Source: Oscillospiraceae bacterium
GTDB taxonomy: Bacteria; Bacillota_A; Clostridia; Oscillospirales; Oscillospiraceae
Length of the DNA stretch: 31,142 bases
Direction: 5' to 3'
Assembly (NCBI GenBank): GCA_021771675.1
Contig: JAETOP010000037.1
Coordinates: 1-31,142, forward strand
Shown here: positions 1 through 7,423 of the stretch, one piece after another
How positions within the stretch are numbered: the stretch's first letter is position 1
Layout of the letters: every line of letters starts with the position of its first letter
The notes under the pieces: model-generated
What the model saw: only the letters and a program-made list of their open reading frames with translations
Told to the model about the DNA's origin: nothing
Databases searched by the model: none
Program-made: the position numbers and the translations under genes

Positions 1-116
1 GCAATACGGCGTTATCGTCACTTGCCATACATACAGTATGGCTACGTTCCTCTGCCTTGTCTTGCGCCAATATCCCTACGCTGCTGATTAAATCTTTTTA
101 TCAAGAATTAGTATAA
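1..116. repeat. Right part of a MITE-like palindromic element (family A, copy 1)
   Basis: This stretch matches 1768-1884 with few differences, including the terminal segment ending in AAGAATTAGTATAA. The left part lies outside the window. It contains a perfect small hairpin at 25-43, with stem GCCATAC/GTATGGC around loop ATACA. In the second copy this hairpin is degraded. No coding capacity of its own is visible. It resembles a non-autonomous miniature element rather than a gene. Confidence 0.7.
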
Positions 117-121
117 AACAC

Positions 122-155
122 ATCGGTCAGCTCCCGTTGGAACTGGCCGATTTTT
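122..155 (+). terminator. Hairpin terminator, copy 1 of a direct repeat
   Basis: The arms ATCGGTCAGCTCC and GGAACTGGCCGAT form a 13-bp stem with one wobble and one mismatch, followed by TTTTT. The same hairpin with its flanks recurs at 1675-1708, so the pair brackets the gene at 270-1559. It reads as a rho-independent terminator on the plus strand. What it terminates lies left of the window. Confidence 0.6.
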
Positions 156-213
156 CGTAAAGGAACCGCTGATGAATTTGACGAGAGCTTTCTTTTCAAA
201 TTGTGATTACATG

Positions 214-246
214 TTGACAAGAATGATTAGAATGATTAGAATGATG
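214..246 (+). promoter_or_regulatory. Promoter with its -10 box inside 9-bp direct repeats
   Basis: TTGACA at 214-219 and TAGAAT at 237-242 are separated by 17 bases, a near-consensus sigma-A promoter. The spacer and -10 box are made of direct repeats of GAATGATTA (221-229, 230-238 and a partial third copy from 239). A second TAGAAT at 228-233 lies only 8 bases from the -35 box. The transcript would start near 249, about 20 bases before the gene at 270. Confidence 0.65.
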
Positions 247-269
247 ACAAGATGGATTGGAGGTGCCTT

Positions 270-1559
270 ATGGACTTTGTTGAAAGCGAATCCGTGGAGC
301 TAAAATCAGAGGTAGTCGGTGACATCTGCAAGGAGGTCATTGCCTTTGCCAATACAAAAGGCGGCACAGTGTATATCGGAGTCAGAGACGATGGCCAGGT
401 CGTAGGCATTCAAAACGCTGATAAAGTAATCCTGCAGGTCAATCATATGGTTCGGGATTCCATTAAGCCGGATGTTACCATGTTTGTCCGTTATGAGACG
501 CAAATGATCGGGGAAAAGCAGGTCATAGCGGTGACTGTTCAGAAAGGGACGGACCGTCCCTACTATCTGGGCAGCAAGGGCTTGAAACCCAGCGGCGTGT
601 ATGTCCGCAATGGCACCTCGTCTGACCCCGCTACCGATACAGCCATCCGCAAAATGATTAAAGAAACGGATGGGGACTGCTTTGAAGACCGGCGTTCTTT
701 GGAACAGAATCTCACCTTCGAGGCGGCAAAGGCGCAGTTTACCATGTGCGACGTTCCCTTTGATTTGGTGAAGATGCAGACCCTTGGGCTGGTGTCGTCG
801 GATGGTATTTATTCCAATGTGGCTCTGCTCCTGTCCGACCAATGCGGCAGCACCATAAAGGCAGCTACCTTTTCCGGTACGGATAAAGGAGATTTCCAGG
901 ACAGAAGGGAATTTGGAGGTTCTCTGTTCCAACAAATGGAGCAGACCTATGCCTATTTGAATATGCGCAACCGGACAAGGGCGACTTTTGAAGGTTTGCG
1001 CCGCATTGACACCCGGGACTATCCCGAGGAAGCCCTCCGGGAGGCCCTGCTGAATTCCCTGGTTCACAGGGATTATTCATTCAGTGCCAGCACCTTAATC
1101 AGCGTGTATGATGACCGAATCGAATTCGTGTCCGTAGGCGGCTTGGTAGGCGGTATTTCTCTGGATGATATTTTGCTCGGTCTCTCCGTTTGCAGAAACC
1201 CCAAGCTGGCAGCGATATTCTATCGGTTGAAGCTGATTGAAGCCTTTGGCACCGGTGTGCCGAAAATGATGGAGGTCTACCGTGGAAGCGGTTTGAAGCC
1301 AAAAATCGAAGCGTCAAACAATGCGTTCAAAATCACGCTGCCCAATCGGAACGCCGGAAAAGCTTCTGATGCACAGCAGAGCGTGGAAGAGCGGGTACTG
1401 GCATTTGCCGAAACAAAGGGGAGTATTACCCGCAGCGATGTGGATGCGCTCCTGGGGGTCAGCCAGGCAACCTCCAACCGCCTGCTAAAACGTATGGCTG
1501 CCGAAGGCCTGCTTCGCCAGGACGGCAGCGGAAGAAGAACGCAGTACAGAAAAAAATAA
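270..1559 (+). CDS. AlbA_2/Schlafen-domain ATP-binding transcriptional regulator
   Basis: This 429-residue protein has the layout of the widespread 'putative DNA-binding domain plus ATP-binding domain' regulators. Residues 1-125 carry an AlbA_2 (Schlafen-like AAA_4) domain, with ESESVELKSE near the start and the NTKGGTVYIGV strand-turn typical of the family. Residues about 250-360 match the HATPase_c_4 region (EALLNSLVHRDY, then IEAFGTGVPKM). The last 60 residues form a winged-helix domain (SITRSDVDALLGVSQATSNR). I start it at 270 rather than 252 because GGAGGT at 259-264 sits five bases before that ATG. It stands alone, with its own promoter and flanking terminators. The family's ligand and targets are poorly known. 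Links to phage defence or stress control are inference only. Confidence 0.85.
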   Translation: MDFVESESVELKSEVVGDICKEVIAFANTKGGTVYIGVRDDGQVVGIQNADKVILQVNHMVRDSIKPDVTMFVRYETQMIGEKQVIAVTVQKGTDRPYYLGSKGLKPSGVYVRNGTSSDPATDTAIRKMIKETDGDCFEDRRSLEQNLTFEAAKAQFTMCDVPFDLVKMQTLGLVSSDGIYSNVALLLSDQCGSTIKAATFSGTDKGDFQDRREFGGSLFQQMEQTYAYLNMRNRTRATFEGLRRIDTRDYPEEALREALLNSLVHRDYSFSASTLISVYDDRIEFVSVGGLVGGISLDDILLGLSVCRNPKLAAIFYRLKLIEAFGTGVPKMMEVYRGSGLKPKIEASNNAFKITLPNRNAGKASDAQQSVEERVLAFAETKGSITRSDVDALLGVSQATSNRLLKRMAAEGLLRQDGSGRRTQYRKK

Positions 1560-1630
1560 AGGCAACACCGCATAATGGGGCAAAAGATCCGCCGAAAGCC
1601 GAAGCTCCCATTGTGCGGTGTTGCCTAAAG
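1558..1630. repeat. Short palindromic element (internally deleted form of family C)
   Basis: The arms GGCAACACCGCATAATGG and CCATTGTGCGGTGTTGCC (1561-1627) form a long imperfect hairpin. The same ends bound the full 167-bp element at 14638-14804, and the loop keeps its GGCGGATCTTTTGC motif in reverse orientation. It begins directly at the TAA stop codon of the preceding gene. It may serve as that gene's terminator structure. Confidence 0.7.
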
Positions 1631-1674
1631 TGTTTATTGACGTTCCCCGGTGAAGCATCCGCTTCCAAAAACAA

Positions 1675-1708
1675 ATCGGTCAGCTCCCGTTGGAACTGGC
1701 CGATTTTT
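1675..1708 (+). terminator. Hairpin terminator, copy 2 of the direct repeat
   Basis: This is identical in stem, loop and T-run to the hairpin at 122-155. Here it lies about 115 bases downstream of the regulator gene on the same strand and is the likely terminator of that transcript. The repeated unit is about 40 bp, including flanking A-rich bases. Confidence 0.65.
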
Positions 1709-1715
1709 CTAGCCC

Positions 1716-1884
1716 TTATAATACTAATTCTTGATTAAAATCTTTAATATCAGCTTGGTCTATTGACGCAATACGTCGTTATCGCCACTAGCCATACATA
1801 CAGATAGGCTTGCGTTCCTCTGCCTTGTCTTGCGCCAATATCCCTACGCTGCTGATTAAATCTTTTTATCAAGAATTAGTATAA
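1716..1884. repeat. MITE-like palindromic element, family A, complete copy (169 bp)
   Basis: The terminal inverted repeats begin TTATAATACTAATTCTTGAT on the left. On the right they begin TTATACTAATTCTTGATAAA when read on the minus strand. The arms continue imperfectly for about 35 bp to CAGC. The ends carry TTA/TAA, suggesting a TA-type target. Inside are further pairing segments around TATTGACGCAA and TTGCGCCAATA and a small central hairpin near 1792-1812. It carries no gene. Its right end overlaps the last five codons, including the stop, of the ATPase gene on the minus strand. Confidence 0.75.
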
Positions 1885-2978
1885 GCGGTCACCGGGATGC
1901 CCTGCTGTTTGGCGAAATCCAGGAGGCGGCGGTTTTTCTCGTTCAGCTTTCCCGCCGGGGCGCCTGCATCGATGACCTGGCGGCACTGCTTCATCACCTG
2001 GGCTGCCTTGTCAAACTGCTGCCAGGTCATCTCCTCAAAGGCGGGAGCGGAAATCACTGTGGCGCTCAGGGCCTGGGCCACCTGGAAGTCCACGTCATTC
2101 TGAAACAGAATCCCTGTGGCGAAGGGGATGCCCTGCCTTTGGAGGGAGCGGTAAACCGGGATTCCCTTTCCGTCGCCGGCCACCACAAATACCCGATGGC
2201 TGCCCTCTGGCCTGGGCAGTTCCACGCTGCCGAAGAGCGGATTGAAGCTGCCCCGATCCATCTGGTAGAGCTCCTCGATGGTACGGCTTTGCAGCAGCTG
2301 CTCCGGCGGCCCGAAGGCGGCAATGGTCTCCCCCCTGACGCAGAGCAGCAGATCCGATATTTTTGCCGCCAGGTCGATTTCGTGGAGGGATAAGATCAGG
2401 GTGATGCCCTTTTCCCGGGCCATTTCCCGGAGAATCTCCAGAAGCTCGATTTTATAGCGAATGTCTAAGTAGGCGGTTGGCTCGTCAAGAACCATCAGCT
2501 CCGGCTCCTGACACAGGGCCCGGGCCAGCAGGATGCGCTGGCGTTGGCCGTCGGAGAGGGCGGAGAAGTCCCGCTGGGCCAAATCCAGGGCGTGAACCCG
2601 TTCCAGCGCCTCCCGAACCGCAGCTCTGTCCCCTTCCGTCAGATGACCGAACAGGTTGGTGTGGGGATAGCGCCCCATGGCTACCACCTCGGCGCAGGTG
2701 GTGAGCTCCGGACGGATGCGGTCTGTCAGCACCACCGCCGTCTGCTTTGCCAGCTCTTTTGACGGCCAGCGCAGAAGGTCTCGCCCTCCCACGAATACCC
2801 GGCCGGAGATGGTCTGCAAATGCCGGGTGATGGACTTGAGAATGGTGGATTTTCCTGCGCCGTTAGGCCCGATGAGGGTGAGGACGGTTCCCTTTTCCAG
2901 GGTGATGTTGATGTTGTGGATTAAAATGCTCCCGTCATAACCCACCGCCAGGTCTTCCGTTTTGAAATAGGGCTCCAT
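1869..2978 (-). CDS. ABC transporter ATPase (FecE/BtuD type) with extra C-terminal domain
   Basis: The ATP-binding subunit of an iron/heme/cobalamin-family importer, 369 residues. Residues 1-250 are a complete nucleotide-binding domain: Walker A GPNGAGKST at 37-45, signature LSDGQRQR at 141-148, Walker B LMVLDEP at 161-167 and the switch His at 199. Residues 255-369 form an additional domain (VFVVAGDGKGIPVYRSLQ, then FATGILFQNDVDFQVA) that the ordinary BtuD/FecE subunit lacks. Its role is unknown; it looks like a small Rossmann-type sensor. The gene starts one base after the permease stop, with AGGAGG upstream, so the two are probably coupled. The final residues YTNS and the TGA stop are encoded by the end of the repeat at 1716-1884, so the original C-terminus has been replaced or trimmed. 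Confidence 0.92.
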   Translation of the reverse strand: MEPYFKTEDLAVGYDGSILIHNINITLEKGTVLTLIGPNGAGKSTILKSITRHLQTISGRVFVGGRDLLRWPSKELAKQTAVVLTDRIRPELTTCAEVVAMGRYPHTNLFGHLTEGDRAAVREALERVHALDLAQRDFSALSDGQRQRILLARALCQEPELMVLDEPTAYLDIRYKIELLEILREMAREKGITLILSLHEIDLAAKISDLLLCVRGETIAAFGPPEQLLQSRTIEELYQMDRGSFNPLFGSVELPRPEGSHRVFVVAGDGKGIPVYRSLQRQGIPFATGILFQNDVDFQVAQALSATVISAPAFEEMTWQQFDKAAQVMKQCRQVIDAGAPAGKLNEKNRRLLDFAKQQGIPVTAYTNS

Positions 2979-2979
2979 G

Positions 2980-4032
2980 TCACACCTCCTGTTTTTTGCG
3001 AACCATCATGTAGATCACCACCGGGGCTCCGAAAATAGAGGTTACCGTTCCGATGGCCAGCTCCGTGGGAGCGAATACCGTCCGGGCCAGCAGGTCGCAG
3101 AAGCCGCAGAACACCGCCCCGCAGAGGAAGGAGGCGGGAATCACGTAGGCGGGCCGGGAGGATTTTAAGAGGCTGCGGGTGATGTGCGGCACCGCAATGC
3201 CCACAAAGGAGATGGGACCCGCCAAAGCCGTGACGCAGGCAGAAAGAAGACTGGACAGCAGTATGAGCGCCACCCGGAAGGGCTTTACCCTTACCCCCAT
3301 ACTTTTGGCGTAGCCCTCCCCCAGGGCGTAGGCGCAGATGGGCTTGCTCAGGGCCAGGGCGCCCAGCGTCCCCGGCAGGCACAGTGCCGCCGCCAGGCGC
3401 AGATCGGCCCAGCTGGCTCCGGAGAAGGTGCCCATGGACCAGTTGGTCAGATTCACCACATCGTGGTCGTCGGCGAAGGTCACGCAGAAATCCGTCACCG
3501 CCCCGCAAATATAGCCCACCATGATGCCGATGACCAGAAGCATGGACATGTTGCGCACCTTCTGGGAGAACAGCAGCACCAGGGAGGTAATCAGCAGTGA
3601 CCCGGCGAAGGCAGCCAGAATCAATGTCGCCGGGCGGATGCTGCCAAGATATGGGGCAAGAAAGATCAGGGTGATGCCCACCACCATTTTTGCCCCGGAG
3701 GAAATCCCCAGCACAAAGGGCCCGGCAATGGGATTGCGAAAGAATACCTGGAGTAGATAGCCGGACACCGACAGCCCTCCTCCCAAAACCGCCGCCAGCA
3801 GCATCCGGGGGACACGGATGCGAAAAAGGATCTGGCTCTGGGTGGAGAAGTCCACGTTTCCCCCCAGACCCTGTCGAAGCATGGACAGCACTTCCCCTGG
3901 GGAGATGGAGACAGAGCCGATGTTCACATTCAGCAGCAGCACCAGGGCCAGCAGTCCCAGCAGCAGCCCGGATACGCCCCAGAACCGCCGGGGATTTCCC
4001 AGCCGGAGAGGGCTTTCCTGTTTATCTTTCAT
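2980..4032 (-). CDS. FecCD-family ABC transporter permease
   Basis: Integral membrane permease of 350 residues, the usual length for BtuC/FecCD/FhuB-type subunits, with roughly ten hydrophobic segments from residue 17 to the end. Family landmarks are visible: GGGLSVSGYLLQVFFRNPIAGPFVLGISSGA around residues 80-110, and the region ALAGPISFVGIAVPHITRSL that contacts the ATPase. It would form the membrane channel with the ATPase at 1869-2978 and receive ligand from the binding protein at 4206-5324. GAGGAG lies just upstream of the ATG. A 165-bp palindromic element separates it from the binding-protein gene although all belong to one transcription unit. The ligand cannot be told from the permease itself. 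Confidence 0.92.
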   Translation of the reverse strand: MKDKQESPLRLGNPRRFWGVSGLLLGLLALVLLLNVNIGSVSISPGEVLSMLRQGLGGNVDFSTQSQILFRIRVPRMLLAAVLGGGLSVSGYLLQVFFRNPIAGPFVLGISSGAKMVVGITLIFLAPYLGSIRPATLILAAFAGSLLITSLVLLFSQKVRNMSMLLVIGIMVGYICGAVTDFCVTFADDHDVVNLTNWSMGTFSGASWADLRLAAALCLPGTLGALALSKPICAYALGEGYAKSMGVRVKPFRVALILLSSLLSACVTALAGPISFVGIAVPHITRSLLKSSRPAYVIPASFLCGAVFCGFCDLLARTVFAPTELAIGTVTSIFGAPVVIYMMVRKKQEV

Positions 4033-4053
4033 GGCAGTTCTCCTCGTTAGGCT

Positions 4054-4218
4054 GAGGAAGCTCTGAATAAATCGCCTGCGGCTGAGCAGCAGCCCTTTTC
4101 GCTCATCCGTGCAGTTCTAAAAGCGGGAAATACATACAGTATTCCTCCGCTTTCAGAACTTTTGGCTGAGCTAAAATTCCATGCTGTCAGCTCTTGCCGA
4201 TTTCATCAGAGCTTCCCT
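4054..4218. repeat. MITE-like palindromic element, family B (165 bp)
   Basis: The ends are inverted repeats: AGGAAGCTCTGAATAAATCG on the left, and AGGGAAGCTCTGATGAAATC when the right end is read on the minus strand. The centre carries a strong hairpin at about 4116-4160, with arms AGTTCT/AGAACT, then AAGCGG/CCGCTT, then ATAC/GTAT around loop ATACA. The element lies between the binding-protein and permease genes inside the operon. Its right end supplies the stop codon (4206-4208) of the binding-protein gene. The same core design, with different stem sequences, occurs at 14638-14804. Confidence 0.78.
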
Positions 4219-5324
4219 AATTTGTAAAGGAAGGGAAGCTCGGTCAGTTCCTCCTCTGCGGTGAATATCTTCTGGAAGCTCTGAATCATCTGCCCCAGCT
4301 GGGTGGTCTCCTGGTACATATTTTTCTGGGTACACCAGACGTTCCCCTCCTGCACCGCCTTGAATTGGGCCAGCAGGGGGCTTTTTTCCAGCAGCTCCTC
4401 CATGGAGTGGAGCTCTCCGCCGATGGTGCTGTTGTAGATAATTATATCCGCATCCTTGGCGGCGGCAAAGAAGCGCTCCATTTCAATGGTTACGGTGGAG
4501 GTTTTTGCCTGGGGATCTCCCAGGTCGCCGAACACGTAGCGGCCGCCTGCCAGCTCCAGCATTTTTGTGACATAGTCCCCGCTCTTCCGGGCCACCACAC
4601 GGCCGGAGGAGCTGATGTAGAAAAAGGCCACGGTCTTTCCGGAGGGCTCCCCCTCCAGAGCATCATTCAGAAATGCTGCCTGCTCCTCAAAGAGTTGGTT
4701 CGCCAGAGCCTCCTCGTCCAGCAGAGCGGCGTAGAGCTTGATCCACTCGGTGCGGCCCAGGGGGTGCTCCTCCGTGCTGGACTGGTCGGTGAGCACTCCA
4801 ATGCCCAGCTCCTCCAGCTTCTGCTTCACATCGGAGGCGTGGCCGATCATCATGGACTCCACCGCCAGGGGACAGCCCTTGGAAAGCAGCAGCTCATAAT
4901 CCGGCTCACTGTATTTCCCGGCGTAGAGGATTTCCCCCGCCTCCATGGCCTTCCGGGCGTTTTCGATGTACCAGCTCTCCGCCCGGGAGCCGGAGAGGGC
5001 AATGGCATCCAGCCGGTCCAGGGCGTCGAACAGGCACATGGCGGAGGTGGCGGCCAGATAAATGTTGTCGATGGGCTGATAGAGGGGCAGCGCATCCTTA
5101 GGGGCGTCCTTGGGCGCCTGGGCGCCCTCCGGTACGGTGAGGAACCGGCTGCCGTCGGCCAGGGCAATCAGCTTATAGCCCCCGGCGTAGTAGTCCACCT
5201 GAAATCCAGTGGCATATTGCAGCTCCATGCTGCCCTCCCACACCCAGTCGCTCTGGGCCGCCTCCGCCCCGGGGGAGACGGTGAGCAGCGCCAGGAGCAG
5301 GAGTAGCGCAATTACCCGCCTCAT
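4206..5324 (-). CDS. Periplasmic-type substrate-binding protein of the FecCD/Btu transporter
   Basis: Extracytoplasmic ligand-binding protein of the FepB/BtuF-like class, 372 residues. It has a Sec signal peptide (RRVIALLLLLALL to AEAA, about residues 1-22) followed by WEGSMELQYATGFQVDYY, a start typical of Clostridial members of this family. The body shows the two-lobe pattern (PIDNIYLAATSAMCLFDALD, then GIGVLTDQSSTEEHPLGRTEW). There is no lipobox cysteine, which is odd for a Gram-positive binding protein, so it may be released, or held by the NEAT-like partner or permease. Its ATG overlaps the preceding stop (ATGA), indicating translational coupling. The last few residues and the TGA come from the palindromic element at 4054-4218, so the native C-terminus may be slightly altered. 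Ligand inferred, not shown: corrinoid, cobalt tetrapyrrole or heme. Confidence 0.87.
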   Translation of the reverse strand: MRRVIALLLLLALLTVSPGAEAAQSDWVWEGSMELQYATGFQVDYYAGGYKLIALADGSRFLTVPEGAQAPKDAPKDALPLYQPIDNIYLAATSAMCLFDALDRLDAIALSGSRAESWYIENARKAMEAGEILYAGKYSEPDYELLLSKGCPLAVESMMIGHASDVKQKLEELGIGVLTDQSSTEEHPLGRTEWIKLYAALLDEEALANQLFEEQAAFLNDALEGEPSGKTVAFFYISSSGRVVARKSGDYVTKMLELAGGRYVFGDLGDPQAKTSTVTIEMERFFAAAKDADIIIYNSTIGGELHSMEELLEKSPLLAQFKAVQEGNVWCTQKNMYQETTQLGQMIQSFQKIFTAEEELTELPFLYKLGKL

Positions 5325-6097
5325 TTTTCGCAGAGGGTGATGCTGTCAAAGCACAGGGTATACTCCACCAGATGGGGCTGGCTCATGGCGATGGTGGAGG
5401 CGCTGACCGGGAGCTCCTGGTCCAGAGTGACGGGAATCTCAAAGGTGGAGTTTCCCTCCGTCTGGATGGGGTCATACTGGGTATCCTCCACCAGCATGTA
5501 CTCATAATTGGAGCTGCTCCACTGGATGGTGGCGGTCAGAGTTTTTCCGTCGGACAGGAGCAGGGCAGGGGAGGTAATGCCGGCCCGGCCGGAGCCTCCG
5601 GAAAGGGTCACATTACAGGTATAGCTTCCCGCCTGAGGGACGGGATGAGCCACGCTGACTGTGTGGTCATACCAGACGCCCTTGGTACCCAGAATGGCCA
5701 GGGAGAATTCCTCACCCAGGGAAGCCACCGGCACATCAAAGCCGAAGACCTCCTCGCTGAACCCGTCGGAATAGGTCACGGTGTCCACCGTATGTTCCAG
5801 CCAAATTGCTCCCGGCTCTTTGGCCTGCTGGGCCGTGCCCAGGAAAAGGTTGACAATCTTCTTGGATTGCAGGCTCACATGCAGGGTCTGCACCCCATCA
5901 ATGACAGTGAGGGTGCCCTTCCGGTCACAGGCCTCGTTGGCCCGGAACATGCCGCTGTCCGTCAGAAAATCCACGGTGTATACCCCATCCGGCAGAACCC
6001 TGGGCATTTTTTCCGTTTCCTCCGCCCGGGCGCTTCCGCCGCTGATGAGCAGCAGGCAGGCCAGTGCCAGGGAAATCCATTTTAAAAATTTTTTCAC
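5321..6097 (-). CDS. Secreted protein with two NEAT-like (iron/heme transport-associated) domains
   Basis: A 258-residue secreted protein: signal peptide VKKFLKWISLALACLLLIS to ARAEE, then two beta-rich repeats of about 110 residues. The second repeat (GSYTCNVTLSGGSGRAGITS, then WSSSNYEYMLVEDTQYDP, then NSTFEIPVTLD, ending VEYTLCFDSI) has the NEAT-like layout seen beside Clostridial heme/corrinoid transporters. The first repeat (DGVYTVDFLTDSG onward) is a diverged copy. I start at the GTG at 6097 because GGAAGG precedes it; the ATG 14 codons upstream lies in a hairpin region. It overlaps the binding-protein gene by four bases. A surface or soluble ligand-handing protein is the likely role. 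There is no sortase motif and no lipobox. I infer the domain from pattern rather than a search. Confidence 0.75.
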   Translation of the reverse strand: MKKFLKWISLALACLLLISGGSARAEETEKMPRVLPDGVYTVDFLTDSGMFRANEACDRKGTLTVIDGVQTLHVSLQSKKIVNLFLGTAQQAKEPGAIWLEHTVDTVTYSDGFSEEVFGFDVPVASLGEEFSLAILGTKGVWYDHTVSVAHPVPQAGSYTCNVTLSGGSGRAGITSPALLLSDGKTLTATIQWSSSNYEYMLVEDTQYDPIQTEGNSTFEIPVTLDQELPVSASTIAMSQPHLVEYTLCFDSITLCEK

Positions 6098-6125
6098 AGT
6101 AAATCCATCCTTCCTTTTGGAGAAT

Positions 6126-6157
6126 AGGCCGCAGGGCAAAAGACCGCCCTGCGGCCT
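6126..6157. promoter_or_regulatory. Intercistronic GC-rich hairpin between cbiK-like and NEAT-like genes
   Basis: AGGCCGCAGGGC and GCCCTGCGGCCT form a perfect 12-bp stem with an 8-base loop. A T-run follows only on the plus strand, where no gene needs terminating. In the minus-strand operon transcript it would be a strong stem between the first and second genes. It probably protects or partly terminates the upstream message, giving more chelatase than transporter. That role is inference. Confidence 0.7.
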
Positions 6158-6165
6158 TTTTTATG

Positions 6166-7320
6166 TTATTCGATTACAGCCTGGGTGTGGGCAACGTAGA
6201 GATCCTGAACTGCCTGGATGCTGCCAAGGCCTGCAATCTGGGTTTCCACGCCAAAGCCGGCGGCCTCGAACATGCTCTTCCAGGAGTCCGGATCTTCTCC
6301 TGCCATATCATTGTTGGCATGGTCGCCGGCAACCACCATCAGGGGCCGCAGGATCACGTTCTTGTATCCGGCATCCTTTACGGCCTGGATGATCTCTTCG
6401 CAGCTGGTGCCCTCGGGCTCCCCTTCTACGGTGCCGACAAATACATTGGCGCAGCCCAGGTCAATCATCTGAGTCTGCATCTGCCGGTAGGTGACCTTTG
6501 CCACATGGGCCGTGCCGTGACCCATCAGTATAATGGCAGTGCCTGCCTCGGCAGCCTCGGCGGCATCGGTGAAGCCTGCGTCTTTGGCAGCCGCAGCCAC
6601 CACAGCCATGGCTACTGCTTTCTTGTCCGCATTGACAACGGTGGCATCGCTGCCAACCTCTCCCAGCAGGGGCTCTGCCACGGAAATCTTCCCGATTTTG
6701 CCTTTGTAGGCCTCCAGAGCATCCATCATCTCGTCATATTCCGCCCCGTGCATCAGGTGAGTGGGCTGAACCACCAGCTCCTGGACGCCGTTGGCCACGG
6801 CCCGCTCCAGTGCCTGATCCATGTTGTCAATGAATTCGCCGTCCCGGGCCTGGATGTGGTTGATGATGATCTGGGCAGTAAAGGCCCGGCGGACGGACCA
6901 GTCGGGGAAAGCTGCCTGAAGGGCATCCTCCACGCCCTTGATGTCCTGCACCCGGCTGCCGTTGAAGGAAGTGCCGAAGCTGACCACCAGGATTTCCTTC
7001 TCACCGATGTTGTCGGCATTCCGGGGGTCGTCCAGGCTGGCATCGCCGGTGTCGCGGCCAAAGTAATCCGGGTCGGCGTTCTCGCCTGCTACCAGTGCCT
7101 GCTGCTCCGGGGTCAGGGCATCCCAGGCGGTCTTGGCCGCCGCACACTGATTGTCGGTGTCCTCGGTGCGCTGCTGGACGTAGATGGCGTCGATCATGTC
7201 CGCCACCTTTTGGGCGGCCGCCTGATCCTCTGTCCCATCTGCGCTGGCGGAAGCGACTCCGCCCAGCATGGATGCCGCCAGAATGGCGGCAAGACAGGTT
7301 CTTACGGTTTTCTTGTTCAT
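6166..7320 (-). CDS. cbiK: Secreted CbiK-type sirohydrochlorin cobaltochelatase
   Basis: A 384-residue protein with a Sec signal peptide (residues 1-27, ending VASASA). A helical segment follows at 35-80 containing WDALTPEQQALV, a motif common in Gram-positive surface proteins. The type II chelatase domain spans about 108-380. The two metal-binding histidines expected for CbiK are present: H268 in ILMGHGTAH and H334 in VAGDHANNDMAGED. The family start VVSFGTSFNGSR is also present. Cytoplasmic CbiK inserts cobalt into sirohydrochlorin, but an exported form cannot serve cytosolic B12 synthesis directly. Periplasmic CbiK of Desulfovibrio is the known parallel and has been linked to heme/metal handling. 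AAGGAGGG precedes the ATG at 7320. The gene heads the operon behind a cobalamin riboswitch. There is no lipobox. True substrate unknown. Confidence 0.9.
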   Translation of the reverse strand: MNKKTVRTCLAAILAASMLGGVASASADGTEDQAAAQKVADMIDAIYVQQRTEDTDNQCAAAKTAWDALTPEQQALVAGENADPDYFGRDTGDASLDDPRNADNIGEKEILVVSFGTSFNGSRVQDIKGVEDALQAAFPDWSVRRAFTAQIIINHIQARDGEFIDNMDQALERAVANGVQELVVQPTHLMHGAEYDEMMDALEAYKGKIGKISVAEPLLGEVGSDATVVNADKKAVAMAVVAAAAKDAGFTDAAEAAEAGTAIILMGHGTAHVAKVTYRQMQTQMIDLGCANVFVGTVEGEPEGTSCEEIIQAVKDAGYKNVILRPLMVVAGDHANNDMAGEDPDSWKSMFEAAGFGVETQIAGLGSIQAVQDLYVAHTQAVIE

Positions 7321-7386
7321 GATTGTTCCCTCCTTGTGTCTTCGCACAAAAATTTTTGAAATGAACACGGACAGAGAAAACACACG

Positions 7387-7420
7387 GGAAAAAAAGAAAG
7401 ACCTTCCCGGGAGGAAGGTC
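7387..7420 (-). terminator. Attenuator-type terminator before the chelatase gene
   Basis: GACCTTCC (7400-7407) and GGAAGGTC (7413-7420) form a perfect 8-bp stem. On the minus strand it is followed by TTTCTTTTTTTC. It sits between the cobalamin riboswitch and the first gene, so it can stop transcription before 7320. It is the best candidate for the riboswitch output, though a repeat element now lies between it and the aptamer. Confidence 0.72.
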
Positions 7421-7423
7421 TGG

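Noticed and set aside
1..1884. CRISPR-like repeat array
   Set aside because: The repeats are long inverted-repeat elements in few copies with no regular spacers, and no cas gene is present.
6163..7359. 398-codon plus-strand frame over the chelatase gene
   Set aside because: Shadow of the cbiK-like gene, whose signal peptide and metal histidines are clear on the minus strand.
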